From NCBI GenBank assembly GCA_002069765.1, contig MWBZ01000032.1:1-37547 (forward strand): a stretch of 37,547 nt of DNA, read 5' to 3'. The notes below the pieces were generated by a model. That model ran no database searches and was not told the DNA's origin. It saw only the letters and a list, made by a program, of their open reading frames with translations. Every line of letters starts with the position of its first letter. Within the stretch, counting starts at the first letter, position 1. This document shows positions 9,401 to 17,306 of the stretch, piece after piece. The position numbers and the translations under genes are program-made. The stretch is from a bacterium ADurb.Bin243. Lineage in GTDB: Bacteria > Muiribacteriota > UBA9980.

Positions 9401-9484
9401 TTTGAGGGAAAACTGCAAAAAATCGCGCATAGAACGCTCGTCTTCGACGATAAGTATTTTGATTTTCTTCATACCAGCATCCAC
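6440..9484 (-). CDS. Hybrid sensor histidine kinase: REC-PAS-HisKA-HATPase-REC-REC-HPt
   Basis: Cytoplasmic multistep phosphorelay protein of 1014 residues with no transmembrane helix. Domains in order: receiver 1 (about 8-125, phospho-acceptor D59), PAS (about 138-258), a coiled-coil linker (about 258-350), HisKA with H361 in [10 protein letters not shown], HATPase with N-box [15 protein letters not shown] and GSGLGLAI, receiver 2 (D656), receiver 3 (D807 in MDVQMP), and a C-terminal HPt domain with H954 in AAHNLKG. All phospho-relay residues appear present, so a full His-Asp-His chain could run inside one polypeptide. The linker contains an internal duplication, [11 protein letters not shown] near 272 and [11 protein letters not shown] near 311. 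GAGG seven bases before ATG 9484 supports the start. The output partner is not in the window. Confidence 0.95.
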   Translation of the reverse strand: MDAGMKKIKILIVEDERSMRDFLQFSLKKMGYQIAGIAENGEDAVKMAAEKKPDLILMDISLKGKLDGVDAAAMIKTMNNIPLVFLTAHSGADYFQRAREVLPYGYIIKPVDENILYTTLETIIGRIKLEKKLEQSERLYKDLYDNSPDLLFTADFTSGDIMQCNKAFLKTFGYNESEVLYKKVNEIFHPGDRERFVGALRILLRHGVLSDYELDAVRKDGAVMKVLFNASAVYDEKGNVSYCRSSLKDISELKEAQTILQKMNEQLESRVQERTREIVAANNELHQQILTRINAEMELKKHKEMLEEMVFERTREFVAANNRLQEEIKERKRNERDLVKALIVADQASKAKSEFLATMSHEIRTPMNGIIGMSELALMSDLTDRQKEYFNDIKTSAEALLNVINDILDYSKIESGNLSVENIEMDLFETVENAVSLIAARAFQKNIELMCEFESGVDDLIVSDPYRLRQIVLNLVSNAIKFTHEGEIKITVSMLKEFAAAEKAQLKISVKDTGIGIAEDKLDYIFESFKQADNSTTRQYGGSGLGLAISRHLARAMGGELSVKSAPGKGSEFMLELPVACVYGRKEPPADNPACAGCIKTLLIVDDNVENINLLKRTIAKFCDIETLGAVNAIEALETLHGRYKSPAPVDMVIADYKMPYIDGLALVEKIRQSDNIGRVKIIVMSAACDMTPVLARFQNFSVSAFINKPLRIRELKKMLCGVQGMAAENASGKGGPVDSLRREKINERPAAACGKTVMIAEDNEINVKIIREILSKNSVENVIVARDGREAVELFEKNSIDLIFMDVQMPVLDGFAATKQIRNSGAGGNKLPIIAMTANALKGDREKCIRAGMDDYIAKPFKPAVIGEMLSRYLSKDPAGEDDRNRCPPETLSIKADTASAFDYVSFLAALEGDKAIFKEVTDTFINNFDATLKKINAAIREKKAEDLKFAAHNLKGAAGNIFAFRLETLARRIEEKLAAGDFKQIKNTAAELKSEYAEFVKIAREAFKRLLI

Positions 9485-9499
9485 GCCTCGTTTAATTAA

Positions 9500-11053
9500 T
9501 TAATCCGCGATCTTAATCCTGCCGGAGGCCGGAGCGGAAATTTTCGGATTTTTTTCCACGTATTCGATGAACATGTCCCTGAGAGTGACCATAGTGTCTC
9601 GCTTCGCGGAAGCGTCTTTGAACATCTCGGAGCCTTTAAGGTTGCCTTCGGCTATATAAGAAGACGTGGCCACTGAATAGACGCGGTCTTTTTCGACGGG
9701 CCGCGATCCGATCAGGACATCTTTTGCAGAACGGCTTTTCATATCTATGGTGAAAGTCACGCCGCTGTATTGAAAAGATTCATTGACGCCGTAATTCAAG
9801 GCTATAAAATCCATCATTTTCAAAAGCGCGCCGCCGCTCATTTCAAAAATCGTAACGCCGTTGTCGAACGGCAGGACCTTTAACGCAGTTTCTACGGTGA
9901 CCGGCCCCTTCGGCATTCTATCGCGGAGCGTGGTGGTGTTGGTGAAAAACACGTCTGCGCCCGCGACAGTCCTTATGGCGTCGGTAACGTAGCTTCCGAG
10001 CGGGGTGTCCAGCGCCTTGAACATATCTGCCACATTGGTCATTTCGGCATCTGATTCGCCTATTTTTCTGGAAATTTCTTTTTTGATCTTATCCGAATAA
10101 AGCTTAACGTGAGCGTGCAGCTTTGATTTTTTATTTATTTTAATTCCACGGTCTATAAGCTTAAGCGAACCGTCAAAGACGGCCGGCCGGTTTTTCGAAT
10201 CGAAACCGACGTCGAGCCGCCCGGCGTATATTCCGTTTTCAAAAGCCTGCGTAACGGCCGTGCCGCTATAAGTTCCGGCCTTTTTGACTATTACAGGCTT
10301 ATCGAGCTTCGTATGAGTGTGCGCGCCGATAATTACGTCTATATCAGGACATGATTCCGCCAGCTTTAAATCAGCCGCGTGCCCCGAGTGCGAGAGAACG
10401 ACTATCAAATCGGCCGACGCGCGAAGATAGCGGCAAAGCCTTTTAAGCAGAGCGGTTTCGTCGGCGTAAAGAACGCCGGTTTTAAATTTATTAGAAACGG
10501 TCTCCCAGGATTCTTTTCCCATAACGCCGGTTACCGCGATTCTTAAGCCGCCTTTATTTTTAATTATAAACGGATCTACCAGAGGCTTTCCGGTAGTGGC
10601 ATCGAATATATTGGCGCAGACGAATTTCAATCCTGATTTTTCGGCCTGGAGTTTGAAAATATCGACTCCGTTATCCAGATCGTGGTTTCCGATGGCCGCG
10701 GCTTCATAACCAGCCATGGCGAAGGCGGTAAACTCGGCTTCCCCCTTGAAGTAGTTATAAAAAGGGGTTCCCTGGCAAATATCTCCGGCATCGACGATCA
10801 GAACCGCTGGATTTTCATTTTTAATCCGCCGGAAATATTCGGCGCGCCTTTCGATGCCGCCTAAATCTTTTCCGACGCCGGTCCTGTCGAAAGCCAGAAG
10901 CCGTGAATGAGTGTCGTTAGTGTAAAGTATAGTTAATTTATTTAATTTTTCCGCGGCCAGAAGGCCCGCATCGCCCGTAAAAACTATTAAAAAAAACGCC
11001 GCCAGAATAGCCGCGAACGCCCCGCGAATTTTTCCGGCATATGATAAACGCAT
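9500..11053 (-). CDS. Secreted 5'-nucleotidase (UshA/CpdB-type metallophosphoesterase)
   Basis: 517-residue bifunctional-type nucleotidase that removes phosphate from extracytoplasmic nucleotides. A signal peptide (about 1-34, ending LLAAE) is followed by a calcineurin-like metallophosphatase domain with the metal motifs YTNDTHS, DAGDICQGTPFYNYF, GNHDLDNG, LSHSGH and GAHTHT. A 5'-nucleotidase C-terminal substrate domain covers about 330-505 (FFTNTTTLRD, LPFDNGVTIFEMSG, YSVATSSYIAEG). AGGGGCGGG lies just upstream of ATG 11053. It sits 60 bp after psuG and 15 bp before the kinase gene. Substrate choice (5'-nucleotides, UDP-sugars or 2',3'-cyclic nucleotides) cannot be decided by eye. Being close to psuG suggests nucleotide scavenging. 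Confidence 0.93.
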   Translation of the reverse strand: MRLSYAGKIRGAFAAILAAFFLIVFTGDAGLLAAEKLNKLTILYTNDTHSRLLAFDRTGVGKDLGGIERRAEYFRRIKNENPAVLIVDAGDICQGTPFYNYFKGEAEFTAFAMAGYEAAAIGNHDLDNGVDIFKLQAEKSGLKFVCANIFDATTGKPLVDPFIIKNKGGLRIAVTGVMGKESWETVSNKFKTGVLYADETALLKRLCRYLRASADLIVVLSHSGHAADLKLAESCPDIDVIIGAHTHTKLDKPVIVKKAGTYSGTAVTQAFENGIYAGRLDVGFDSKNRPAVFDGSLKLIDRGIKINKKSKLHAHVKLYSDKIKKEISRKIGESDAEMTNVADMFKALDTPLGSYVTDAIRTVAGADVFFTNTTTLRDRMPKGPVTVETALKVLPFDNGVTIFEMSGGALLKMMDFIALNYGVNESFQYSGVTFTIDMKSRSAKDVLIGSRPVEKDRVYSVATSSYIAEGNLKGSEMFKDASAKRDTMVTLRDMFIEYVEKNPKISAPASGRIKIAD

Positions 11054-11113
11054 ATTACCCGCCCCTTTTATAATTTTTTATTTTTATCGTACAAATCTAA
11101 ATGACCGGTAGTT

Positions 11114-12037
11114 TCAGTCTTTCAACCGGCAAAGCTCGGCCGCTATTTTAGAGCCGAGGTCTGCGTTGCTTTTTATAAGCGCCACGTTCGCTTTAAGCGT
11201 TTTACCAGCGCTTATCTCATGGAGCTTTTCGAGGATATAAGGAGTGTACTTCGGCCCTTCTATATCCGCCGGATCGGCCTTTTCTATTATTTCATCGACC
11301 AGGTGGCTTATTTTATTCGAATTTATCTCGTCCCTGGCGGGAATCGGGTTGGCGATTAAAATTCCCGATTTGCAGAATTTAAAATTCACCGCAACCGCCT
11401 TTGCTATGGCTTCTACCGAATCCATGCGGGAAATGATTTTATGGCCGGATTTACGGCTGTAAAAAGCCGGAAGCTCCGAGCATTTATAACCGATAACGGG
11501 CACGCCGCAGGTTTCGAGATATTCCAGCGTCAGCTTGATATCGAGAATCGATTTTACGCCCGAAGAAACAACGGCCACCTTTGACTTTTCGAATTCCTTG
11601 AGATCGGCCGATATATCGAAAGATTCGGCGGCGCCGCGGTGCACCCCGCCGATTCCGCCGGTGACGAAAACCTTTATTCCGGCTGCGTCGCAGGCCATCA
11701 TGGTGGCCGCGACCGTAGTGACACCGTGTAAGCCGCCTGCGATTACGCTGGAAAAATTATGGCGCGAAACCTTATCGATACGCTTCTTATTTTTAGGATC
11801 GGCGATAAATTTTAAAAGTTTTTCATCCGCGCCCACCATTATTTTTCCGTCTATAATGCTTATAGTCGCTGGAACTACGCCGTTTTTGCGGGCAATAGAT
11901 TCCACTTCCTCCGCCGTTTTTAAATTTTGAGGATAAGGAAGGCCGTAAGTTATTATGGTAGACTCAAAAGCCACCACAGGCTTATTTTTCTTTAACGCTT
12001 CGCGCACTTCGCCGGATAAAACTATGTAACTTTTCAT
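11114..12037 (-). CDS. psuG: Pseudouridine-5'-phosphate glycosidase
   Basis: Cleaves pseudouridine 5'-phosphate to uracil and ribose 5-phosphate, a step in pseudouridine breakdown. The roughly 307-residue length and motifs match the PsuG/IndA family: VVAFESTIITYGLPYPQN with the catalytic-region glutamate, DKVSRHNF with the conserved lysine, TTVAATMMACDAAGI, FVTGGIGGVHRGA, VSSGVKSILDI, and NPIPARDEI near the C-terminus. An AAGGCGG sequence five bases before ATG 12037 makes that the better start, rather than the GTG two codons earlier at 12043. The usual partner pseudouridine kinase (PsuK) is not next to it here. A possible promoter of its own lies at 12073-12102. Confidence 0.93.
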   Translation of the reverse strand: MKSYIVLSGEVREALKKNKPVVAFESTIITYGLPYPQNLKTAEEVESIARKNGVVPATISIIDGKIMVGADEKLLKFIADPKNKKRIDKVSRHNFSSVIAGGLHGVTTVAATMMACDAAGIKVFVTGGIGGVHRGAAESFDISADLKEFEKSKVAVVSSGVKSILDIKLTLEYLETCGVPVIGYKCSELPAFYSRKSGHKIISRMDSVEAIAKAVAVNFKFCKSGILIANPIPARDEINSNKISHLVDEIIEKADPADIEGPKYTPYILEKLHEISAGKTLKANVALIKSNADLGSKIAAELCRLKD

Positions 12038-12072
12038 GGGCACCGCCTTGTTTTTTGATATTAAATTTGATT

Positions 12073-12102
12073 ATTATATGAATTCTTTATTCGCTTTGTA
12101 AA
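12073..12102 (-). promoter_or_regulatory. Possible internal promoter for psuG
   Basis: Read on the minus strand: TTTACA, an 18-bp spacer and a perfect TATAAT, lying in the 3' end of the preceding gene. It would start transcription near 12066, about 29 nt before the psuG ATG. AT-rich chance matches are possible. Confidence 0.4.
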
Positions 12103-12358
12103 TAAAAACCAGTATTTTTGCCACCGCTTCGTAAAGCTCTTCGGGAATCACCACGTCGGGCTCGAATTGAAGCAGCACCTCGCACAGATCGCCGTCTTTA
12201 TAAAACGGCACTCCGTTTTCCCGGGCGATTTTCATAATCTGCTCGGCGATGAATCCCTGGCCTCCTGCGCCTATTTTAGGAGCCGGCTGGGACTCTTTAT
12301 CGTATATGATCGCCACCGCTCTGGGCGGCGTTTTTTTTCCGCCGTTATATCCGCTCAT
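12074..12358 (-). CDS. FlhB C-terminal-domain-like small protein (YlqH type)
   Basis: A 94-residue protein matching the cytoplasmic C-terminal domain of the flagellar and type III export switch protein FlhB: PPRAVAIIYD, a GGQGFIAEQIMKIARENGVPFYKD stretch, and VVIPEELYEAVAKILVFIY. The NPTH autocleavage motif of true FlhB and the membrane part are absent, as in the stand-alone YlqH/FhlB proteins. It lies seven bases after the FliK-like gene and downstream of rnhB, the same order as rnhB-ylqG-ylqH in Bacillus subtilis. The role of such stand-alone proteins is not settled. No flagellar genes are visible nearby. Confidence 0.88.
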   Translation of the reverse strand: MSGYNGGKKTPPRAVAIIYDKESQPAPKIGAGGQGFIAEQIMKIARENGVPFYKDGDLCEVLLQFEPDVVIPEELYEAVAKILVFIYKANKEFI

Positions 12359-12365
12359 AAAGCAC

Positions 12366-13754
12366 CTAAACGCTTATATCGAATTCCGATGGCTGCCCCG
12401 GGCCTGAAACATATTTAAAAAACGGAGGAAGAAAATCTATTTTCTTTCCGACGACGACGGTAAAATAATAACCGCCGCCCAGGGCGGAATCTATAAATTC
12501 CTTGTTCTGAAGGTATTTTTCATTTATATATTCTTTTATCGCCGCACTTTCTACGAAAATATAAAACCCGGCGGCCGAGTCTTTCTTTTTTACATTTACG
12601 CGCAACGGCCCGAGTTTTGACAGCGTAAGATACATATCGAGCGCGATAACCCTGCCGTTTTCTTTTTCCACGGAGCACAGCGCTTCATGCTCTTCCCCGT
12701 CGTAACCGAAAGGCATTTTAAACAATTCGTTTCCGGCTATGGCTGAATAAAGCTCTATAAGCGCGCGGTTTTCTATAAGAGAGGCGACGCTTTCCGCAAC
12801 CCGTTCATAACGCCCGGCGGGAGCCTCGGTTTCCGGCCGCTCCGAAGCGTTTTTTTTCTCCAGCTCTCCGGCCAGCGTTATAAGGTCTTTGAGCAGATTC
12901 TTTTTCGGCGGCGAAACCTCTTGCTGCCGTTCAGAAACGGAAAACCTGAAAAACTCGCTCAGGTAATTTATGACGCCGGTTTTTGCGGAACTTCGAGAGC
13001 TGATAATACCGGCTACGCGCCTTGCTGCGGAAGCGGCCTTTTTATTTTTATTGTCGGGGTCCGCCGCTATATCGGCAAGCCCGGAAGCAAGAGCGGTTGC
13101 CGGCGAAGAAAAAAGCCTGTTGTAATTAATGTTTTGCGTTCGAAGAACGTTAACGAGCGCCGACGCGAGCTTTAAAGATTCCGCCGTCAGTGCGATATTC
13201 GATTTTGTCAATAAAGCGGCGCCGTCGGCTAAAATTTCAATATCCTGAACCGCAGCGGCGGGCCGCGAACCTGAAACCGGCTCCGCCTGAACGGCGGCGA
13301 CGGCTTTAGCCAGCGAAGATGCGGCGCGGTCTATGGAACGCGCGTCCAATTTCATTCCGAATTTCAAAAACGAATCTAAAATGTTTTCAGCCTGAGGGTT
13401 TTTAAAATTTGCGCCCACGCTTTTTAAAATATCGGCTGCGCTGCGCTCTCTGGCTGTAAAAACTGCTTCGGCGGACGAATCCGCGAGCTTAAAGACGAGC
13501 TTGCCGTCCGCCTCGCGCCTGAGCAGTTTAAGCGAGACCTGCTCTCCGACTTTGAGCGATATATCCGCGAGAGACAGCAAAAACCGGTTATTTATTGATA
13601 CGAGGGCGGCGCCGTCGGAAAAACCCTTTACCACGGCGGCATAAACCTGCCCTTCGCGCGGCGCGAACGCCTGCGCTCCGCCTCCGCCAGGGCCTGAACC
13701 GGCAGGCGGCGTCGGAGCGACGTTATTGATTTTAGCTACGTTTATTTCTGGCAT
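12366..13754 (-). CDS. FliK-like hook-length-control-domain protein (YlqG type)
   Basis: A 462-residue protein without signal peptide or membrane helix. The N-terminal third has a Gly/Pro-rich patch (about 13-30) followed by a short beta-rich segment. The middle is Ala/Ser-rich and helical. The C-terminal part (about 330-445) resembles the FliK/YlqG C-terminal Flg_hook domain, with the pattern LSKLGPLRVNVKKKDSAAGF followed by a helix and a ALGGGYYFTVVV strand. The assignment rests on this weak similarity plus its position between rnhB and an FlhB-C-like gene, which repeats the Bacillus rnhB-ylqG-ylqH order. The Shine-Dalgarno sequence is weak. Without a profile search the domain call is moderate. 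Confidence 0.72.
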   Translation of the reverse strand: MPEINVAKINNVAPTPPAGSGPGGGGAQAFAPREGQVYAAVVKGFSDGAALVSINNRFLLSLADISLKVGEQVSLKLLRREADGKLVFKLADSSAEAVFTARERSAADILKSVGANFKNPQAENILDSFLKFGMKLDARSIDRAASSLAKAVAAVQAEPVSGSRPAAAVQDIEILADGAALLTKSNIALTAESLKLASALVNVLRTQNINYNRLFSSPATALASGLADIAADPDNKNKKAASAARRVAGIISSRSSAKTGVINYLSEFFRFSVSERQQEVSPPKKNLLKDLITLAGELEKKNASERPETEAPAGRYERVAESVASLIENRALIELYSAIAGNELFKMPFGYDGEEHEALCSVEKENGRVIALDMYLTLSKLGPLRVNVKKKDSAAGFYIFVESAAIKEYINEKYLQNKEFIDSALGGGYYFTVVVGKKIDFLPPFFKYVSGPGQPSEFDISV

Positions 13755-13799
13755 TTTTCCAACCGTAAATAATCAATTTTTTCTGGCGCATCGGCCCGG

Positions 13800-14519
13800 T
13801 CATATATCGATTTTAAAAGATCTGCGGTGTATTTCACAATAGCCGTGGCGGCGTATGCTTTCTATATGGGCCGCCGTGCCGTACCCCTTGTGGTTTAAAA
13901 AACCGTACTGCGGGTACTTTTGGTCATAATCACGCATTATGGCGTCGCGAGTGACTTTGGCGATTATAGATGCGGCCGCTATGGAAGCGGATTTTGCGTC
14001 GCCCTTGATGACTTTTTTCTGCGATATTTCTATGCGCGGTATGATCATGGCGTCGTTCAAAATAAAATCGGGCCTTTTTTCGAGGCTTGAATAAGCCTGA
14101 TAAACGGCTTTGTATGTGGCCTGAAGTATGTTGATCCTGTCGATTTCGTGGTTGTCCACTATGCCCACGGCCCAGCCGACGGATTTATCGGATGTGAGCA
14201 GGGCGAATATTTCCTCGCGGGTTTTTTCGGTTATGGCCTTTGAATCGTAAAGCCCCTTCACATGGTAATCGGGCGGAAGAATGGCTATGGCGGCCACTAC
14301 CGGGCCGGCTATGGGGCCGCGGCCGGCCTCGTCCACGCCGGCGATGCTGCGGTATCCCGCCGCCCTGAGGCGCGATTCGAAGTAGTGCATGATATTGTCG
14401 GCGTTGGCAATGCGCTCTTTCTTGCCGTAACTGTCGAATATATTTTCATCGAAATCCGGGCCGCTTTGGGGCGCACATTGCCGCGGCAGCGTTTCGAACA
14501 GGTCCAGGTTGGTATTCAT
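13800..14519 (-). CDS. rnhB: Ribonuclease HII
   Basis: Cleaves RNA in RNA-DNA hybrids and starts ribonucleotide removal from DNA. The 239-residue protein has the RNase HII motifs: AGVDEAGRGPIAGPVVAAIAI with the first catalytic Asp-Glu pair, DSKAITEKTREEIF, LNDAMIIP, and GDAKSASIAAASIIAKVTRD. ATG 14519 is chosen because GGAG sits seven bases upstream. A longer frame to 14585 would add a lysine/arginine-rich tail read from inside the upstream gene. That upstream gene stops only four bases before this start, so translation is probably coupled. Confidence 0.97.
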   Translation of the reverse strand: MNTNLDLFETLPRQCAPQSGPDFDENIFDSYGKKERIANADNIMHYFESRLRAAGYRSIAGVDEAGRGPIAGPVVAAIAILPPDYHVKGLYDSKAITEKTREEIFALLTSDKSVGWAVGIVDNHEIDRINILQATYKAVYQAYSSLEKRPDFILNDAMIIPRIEISQKKVIKGDAKSASIAAASIIAKVTRDAIMRDYDQKYPQYGFLNHKGYGTAAHIESIRRHGYCEIHRRSFKIDI

Positions 14520-14523
14520 GTGT

Positions 14524-15390
14524 TCACTCCGTTTTCCCGGGCGCCGCTTCTTTTTTTTCTTCTCCCGCCGGAGCCGTGCCTTCATTTTTTATTTCCCCGT
14601 CTTTATTTCCGCCGGCAGGTTTCGCGCCGCCTTTGCCTGAAGCTTTAGCCGCGGCGTCTTCCGCAGCGTTATCGCGCGCCACCACGGGGTCCATAAATTC
14701 CATTCCCGTTATTTTTTTACCTTTTTCTGGCGTTTCTTCGCTGTATTGCTTTACTATCTGAGAGGCTTCGTTTTTTTTGGAAGTATCTCCGAAAAAGCTG
14801 CTCTTGCCGCGTATGACGTTTTTTTCCTTCTCAACGTTATGAGCGTCATGGCCTTTGGCGTTTACGCCGTAATATTTATATATTATGCTGCCGGTCGAAT
14901 TCGAGGAATCTTTATTTTTAATAAGCAGCTCAACCACTTCGCGCGCGTCGTCCACCATTTTATTCGAGACCGGCCGTTTTACGTCCGCCTCGTCCATGAC
15001 TCTTACGAACTGGTCGTAAATTCTTTTCTGCTCGTCCTGCATTACCTTGAGACGCACTATTGTTTCCGCCAGGGATTCCGAAAGCCCGGCCGACTCCATG
15101 GCGCTGATATCGCAGTCGCTGAGGCATGAAACAAGGTCTGAGATAAAGGTTTTAAGCTGGGTATCGTTTCCGCTGTAAGCGGTGGAATAAGACACAAACA
15201 TATTCTTGAGTTTTTTGATCGAAAACTTGAGGTTGTCTATATTTTTAAAATGGTCGGGCAGGCTGACTTCGCCGGTAACCGTTTCGCCGGCAGCAAAAGC
15301 GGGGGCGGTATAAAAGCTTCCGCCCGCAAGGCACGAAGCGAATAACGCGATACAAACAACTGAAATTGAGCCTTTTTTTAAAATCTTCAT
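14524..15390 (-). CDS. Secreted charged protein of unknown function
   Basis: Not recognised. From ATG 15390 (supported by GCGAGGT upstream) the protein has 288 residues. It has a signal peptide with hydrophobic core about 8-22 and a probable cleavage at AFA-AGE; an alternative lipoprotein cysteine at LFASC fits the lipobox poorly. A mainly helical globular part (about 30-175) follows, then a low-complexity tail rich in Ala, Gly, Lys and Glu (about 225-288). It lies between the PilX-like gene and rnhB in one co-directional run, which suggests but does not prove an envelope role connected to the pilin-like protein. Confidence 0.75.
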   Translation of the reverse strand: MKILKKGSISVVCIALFASCLAGGSFYTAPAFAAGETVTGEVSLPDHFKNIDNLKFSIKKLKNMFVSYSTAYSGNDTQLKTFISDLVSCLSDCDISAMESAGLSESLAETIVRLKVMQDEQKRIYDQFVRVMDEADVKRPVSNKMVDDAREVVELLIKNKDSSNSTGSIIYKYYGVNAKGHDAHNVEKEKNVIRGKSSFFGDTSKKNEASQIVKQYSEETPEKGKKITGMEFMDPVVARDNAAEDAAAKASGKGGAKPAGGNKDGEIKNEGTAPAGEEKKEAAPGKTE

Positions 15391-15437
15391 ATTTTTACCT
15401 CGCTTATGTAATATGCATGGCCGCAAAAGCGACGCCG

Positions 15438-17177
15438 TTATTCGTCGTCTTCTTTCTGGCCCGGGCTGCCGGTTTCATAACGCTTGATATCGCGCTTTGA
15501 AATGGAAACCCAGAAATTGTCGCCCATTATATTTCTGATGCGGTTATCGTATTTTATTTTGAACTTGCGCGGCATAAGAACCTTTCCGTCCTCGCCCTCC
15601 TGACGGTTGAGGTTGGTTACGGTATAATTTCCGAGGACGTTGACTTCCTCGCCGCCAAATATCGAGTCTTTGGAATATATAGAAGCTTGAATATTCACTT
15701 TAGCTTTAGGCGCCACGATTATTTTTCCGTTCTGTGAAATAAGCGTCAGCAGGGTTTTATCGTCGATGAGCTTTATGTCGCCGAGCACGTGTATATTGTC
15801 GGTGACGATTATGGTGCCCCTGCCTTCGAAAATTCCGGCGATTTTGAGGTCGCCTTTAATAAGCGTTATGCCGTCCAGCTTATAAGGCATTTTCTTTTCT
15901 CCGAAAGCCGAATGACTCCGAGGAATGACCTCGGTGGCGTAAAGCTCGGCGTTTTGAAGCAGCTGGTTGAGGTTTTCCGGATCGGTTTCATTGGGATACT
16001 GCTTGAGGTAACTCGGGAAAGTGCTCCAGCGGGTGTATTGCTCTACCTTGGGCGTCGGCTTCTGGTTCTGGATAACATAAGGGACCAGTTCATAATAATG
16101 TTTTTTGATATCGCCTTCGAACTTGGTTGCCCACGACATGAAACGGTCGTGGAGCCTGTTGTTGCAGAACGGATAACCTACTTCGGGGCGTTCGTAGTAA
16201 TTATTGGAAACGAAGTAGTTGATGATATCGTCTACGTCGAAAAACGGAAGGTAAATATGCACTACGCCGTTAGTACGGACCCTGCCGGCAACTTTATACG
16301 CCTTGAAAATATCTTCCATCTTCTTTTCCTGCGGTTTGGTGAACTTCGTCTTGGTGACGAAATCGCGCACTATATCTATCATGTCTTTCATAGTGCCTTT
16401 GAGGTAGGGCAGAAGGCGCTGGAAGTCGTCGATAAAACCCTGGGCTATGACGATCAGATTTGACAGGCCGTGTTCGAGAATAAATTCGCCTTCTTTGATA
16501 TATTCGGTTTTTTCACCCGATATGAAAAGCGTATATTCGGGGGCGATCGGCGTAAGGTCCATGACCTTGATGTCCCTTATGACTACGAGGTTTCTTGAAA
16601 TGTCTTTCAATTCGCCGCCGGAAGTAAGCATTCTAACCGTGCCGGTGGCCGTTATCTTCAGCTTTCCCTGCCAGCCTCCAAGCTTTTTAGGGTTGGCGAA
16701 GGAAGCTGTATCTTTTTTATACTGCTCGAGCTTCGGCGGAACTTCTTTTTCACGCAGCAGAGAACCGAACGGCGTTTGCTTTAAATCGAAGAACTCTATC
16801 TTGACGAAATATTTCGAGTCTTTTGCGAAATCGCCGTCGGCGAAGCTCAGCTGAAAATCCTGCGCGGTATGGTAATCGAGTATTTTAAGCAGGTTTTCGT
16901 TCACGTCGTTTTTCTCGTTGACCAGCGGCGTGCGGAAAATATTTTTAAGTTCGTAAACGGCGCGCTCGACGCCAGCCTCCGCGAGATAATAGGCGGCCTG
17001 CGATTTGCCCTGATGATACGTTTGAGAATATTCGGATAGAAAAGAGAATAAAAATGAAAAGCCGAGTATGAATATAACGGAAATGGTGCCCATGACAAGC
17101 ACATAGCTTGAAGCGCTGTTTTTTTCGGTTTTACAGCCCCGCGCGAATCGCGCGGCCTGCCCTGACGCTGAACTCAT
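15438..17177 (-). CDS. PilX-like type IV pilus-associated protein with beta-helical C-terminus
   Basis: 579 residues. A basic N-terminus is followed by one long hydrophobic helix (about 24-48), then the pattern QAAYYLAEAGVERAVYELK, characteristic of PilX/type IV minor-pilin-like proteins. The middle (about 80-410) is not recognised. The C-terminal region (about 430-530) is a series of short beta strands with repeated glycine turns (LIKGDLKIAGIFEGRGTI, then VLGDIKLI and VNVLGNYTV), suggesting a right-handed beta-helix or bactofilin-like fold. Start ATG 17177 has AAGGA eight bases upstream and a promoter at 17214-17242. It is the first gene of the long minus-strand run. The role in pilus or surface assembly is inferred from the N-terminus; no other pilus genes are present. 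Confidence 0.78.
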   Translation of the reverse strand: MSSASGQAARFARGCKTEKNSASSYVLVMGTISVIFILGFSFLFSFLSEYSQTYHQGKSQAAYYLAEAGVERAVYELKNIFRTPLVNEKNDVNENLLKILDYHTAQDFQLSFADGDFAKDSKYFVKIEFFDLKQTPFGSLLREKEVPPKLEQYKKDTASFANPKKLGGWQGKLKITATGTVRMLTSGGELKDISRNLVVIRDIKVMDLTPIAPEYTLFISGEKTEYIKEGEFILEHGLSNLIVIAQGFIDDFQRLLPYLKGTMKDMIDIVRDFVTKTKFTKPQEKKMEDIFKAYKVAGRVRTNGVVHIYLPFFDVDDIINYFVSNNYYERPEVGYPFCNNRLHDRFMSWATKFEGDIKKHYYELVPYVIQNQKPTPKVEQYTRWSTFPSYLKQYPNETDPENLNQLLQNAELYATEVIPRSHSAFGEKKMPYKLDGITLIKGDLKIAGIFEGRGTIIVTDNIHVLGDIKLIDDKTLLTLISQNGKIIVAPKAKVNIQASIYSKDSIFGGEEVNVLGNYTVTNLNRQEGEDGKVLMPRKFKIKYDNRIRNIMGDNFWVSISKRDIKRYETGSPGQKEDDE

Positions 17178-17213
17178 AAGCGTTATCCTTCTTTTCGCTG
17201 AATTATGCAGATA

Positions 17214-17242
17214 ATTCTATCAAATTTTATCGATTAAGTCAA
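17214..17242 (-). promoter_or_regulatory. Promoter of the PilX-to-kinase gene run
   Basis: On the minus strand: TTGACT (17242-17237), a 17-bp spacer and TAGAAT (17219-17214), identical in hexamers and spacing to 399-427. Initiation near 17207 gives a 30-nt leader carrying the AAGGA ribosome site of the first gene. Confidence 0.65.
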
Positions 17243-17269
17243 TAAAGTTAAATCTTTATCATAAATATA

Positions 17270-17298
17270 TTGATAGATTCGGCGATTTATGTTAAAAT
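17270..17298 (+). promoter_or_regulatory. Promoter of the ABC exporter genes, probably leaderless
   Basis: TTGATA (17270-17275), a 17-bp spacer and TAAAAT (17293-17298). The start point would fall near 17305, two bases before the ATG at 17307. An earlier in-frame ATG at 17289 lies upstream of the -10 box and could not be in this transcript. Confidence 0.6.
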
Positions 17299-17306
17299 TT
17301 GACGCT

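Noticed and set aside
11067-11094. TTGTAC-N16-TATAAA promoter-like pattern before the 5'-nucleotidase gene
   Set aside because: The start point would fall within the ribosome site of the gene, and the spacer is short and A-rich. It is probably a chance match.
14520-14585. Lysine/arginine-rich N-terminal extension of RNase HII
   Set aside because: It is read from within the upstream gene's coding end. A good ribosome site supports ATG 14519 and the known family starts near there.
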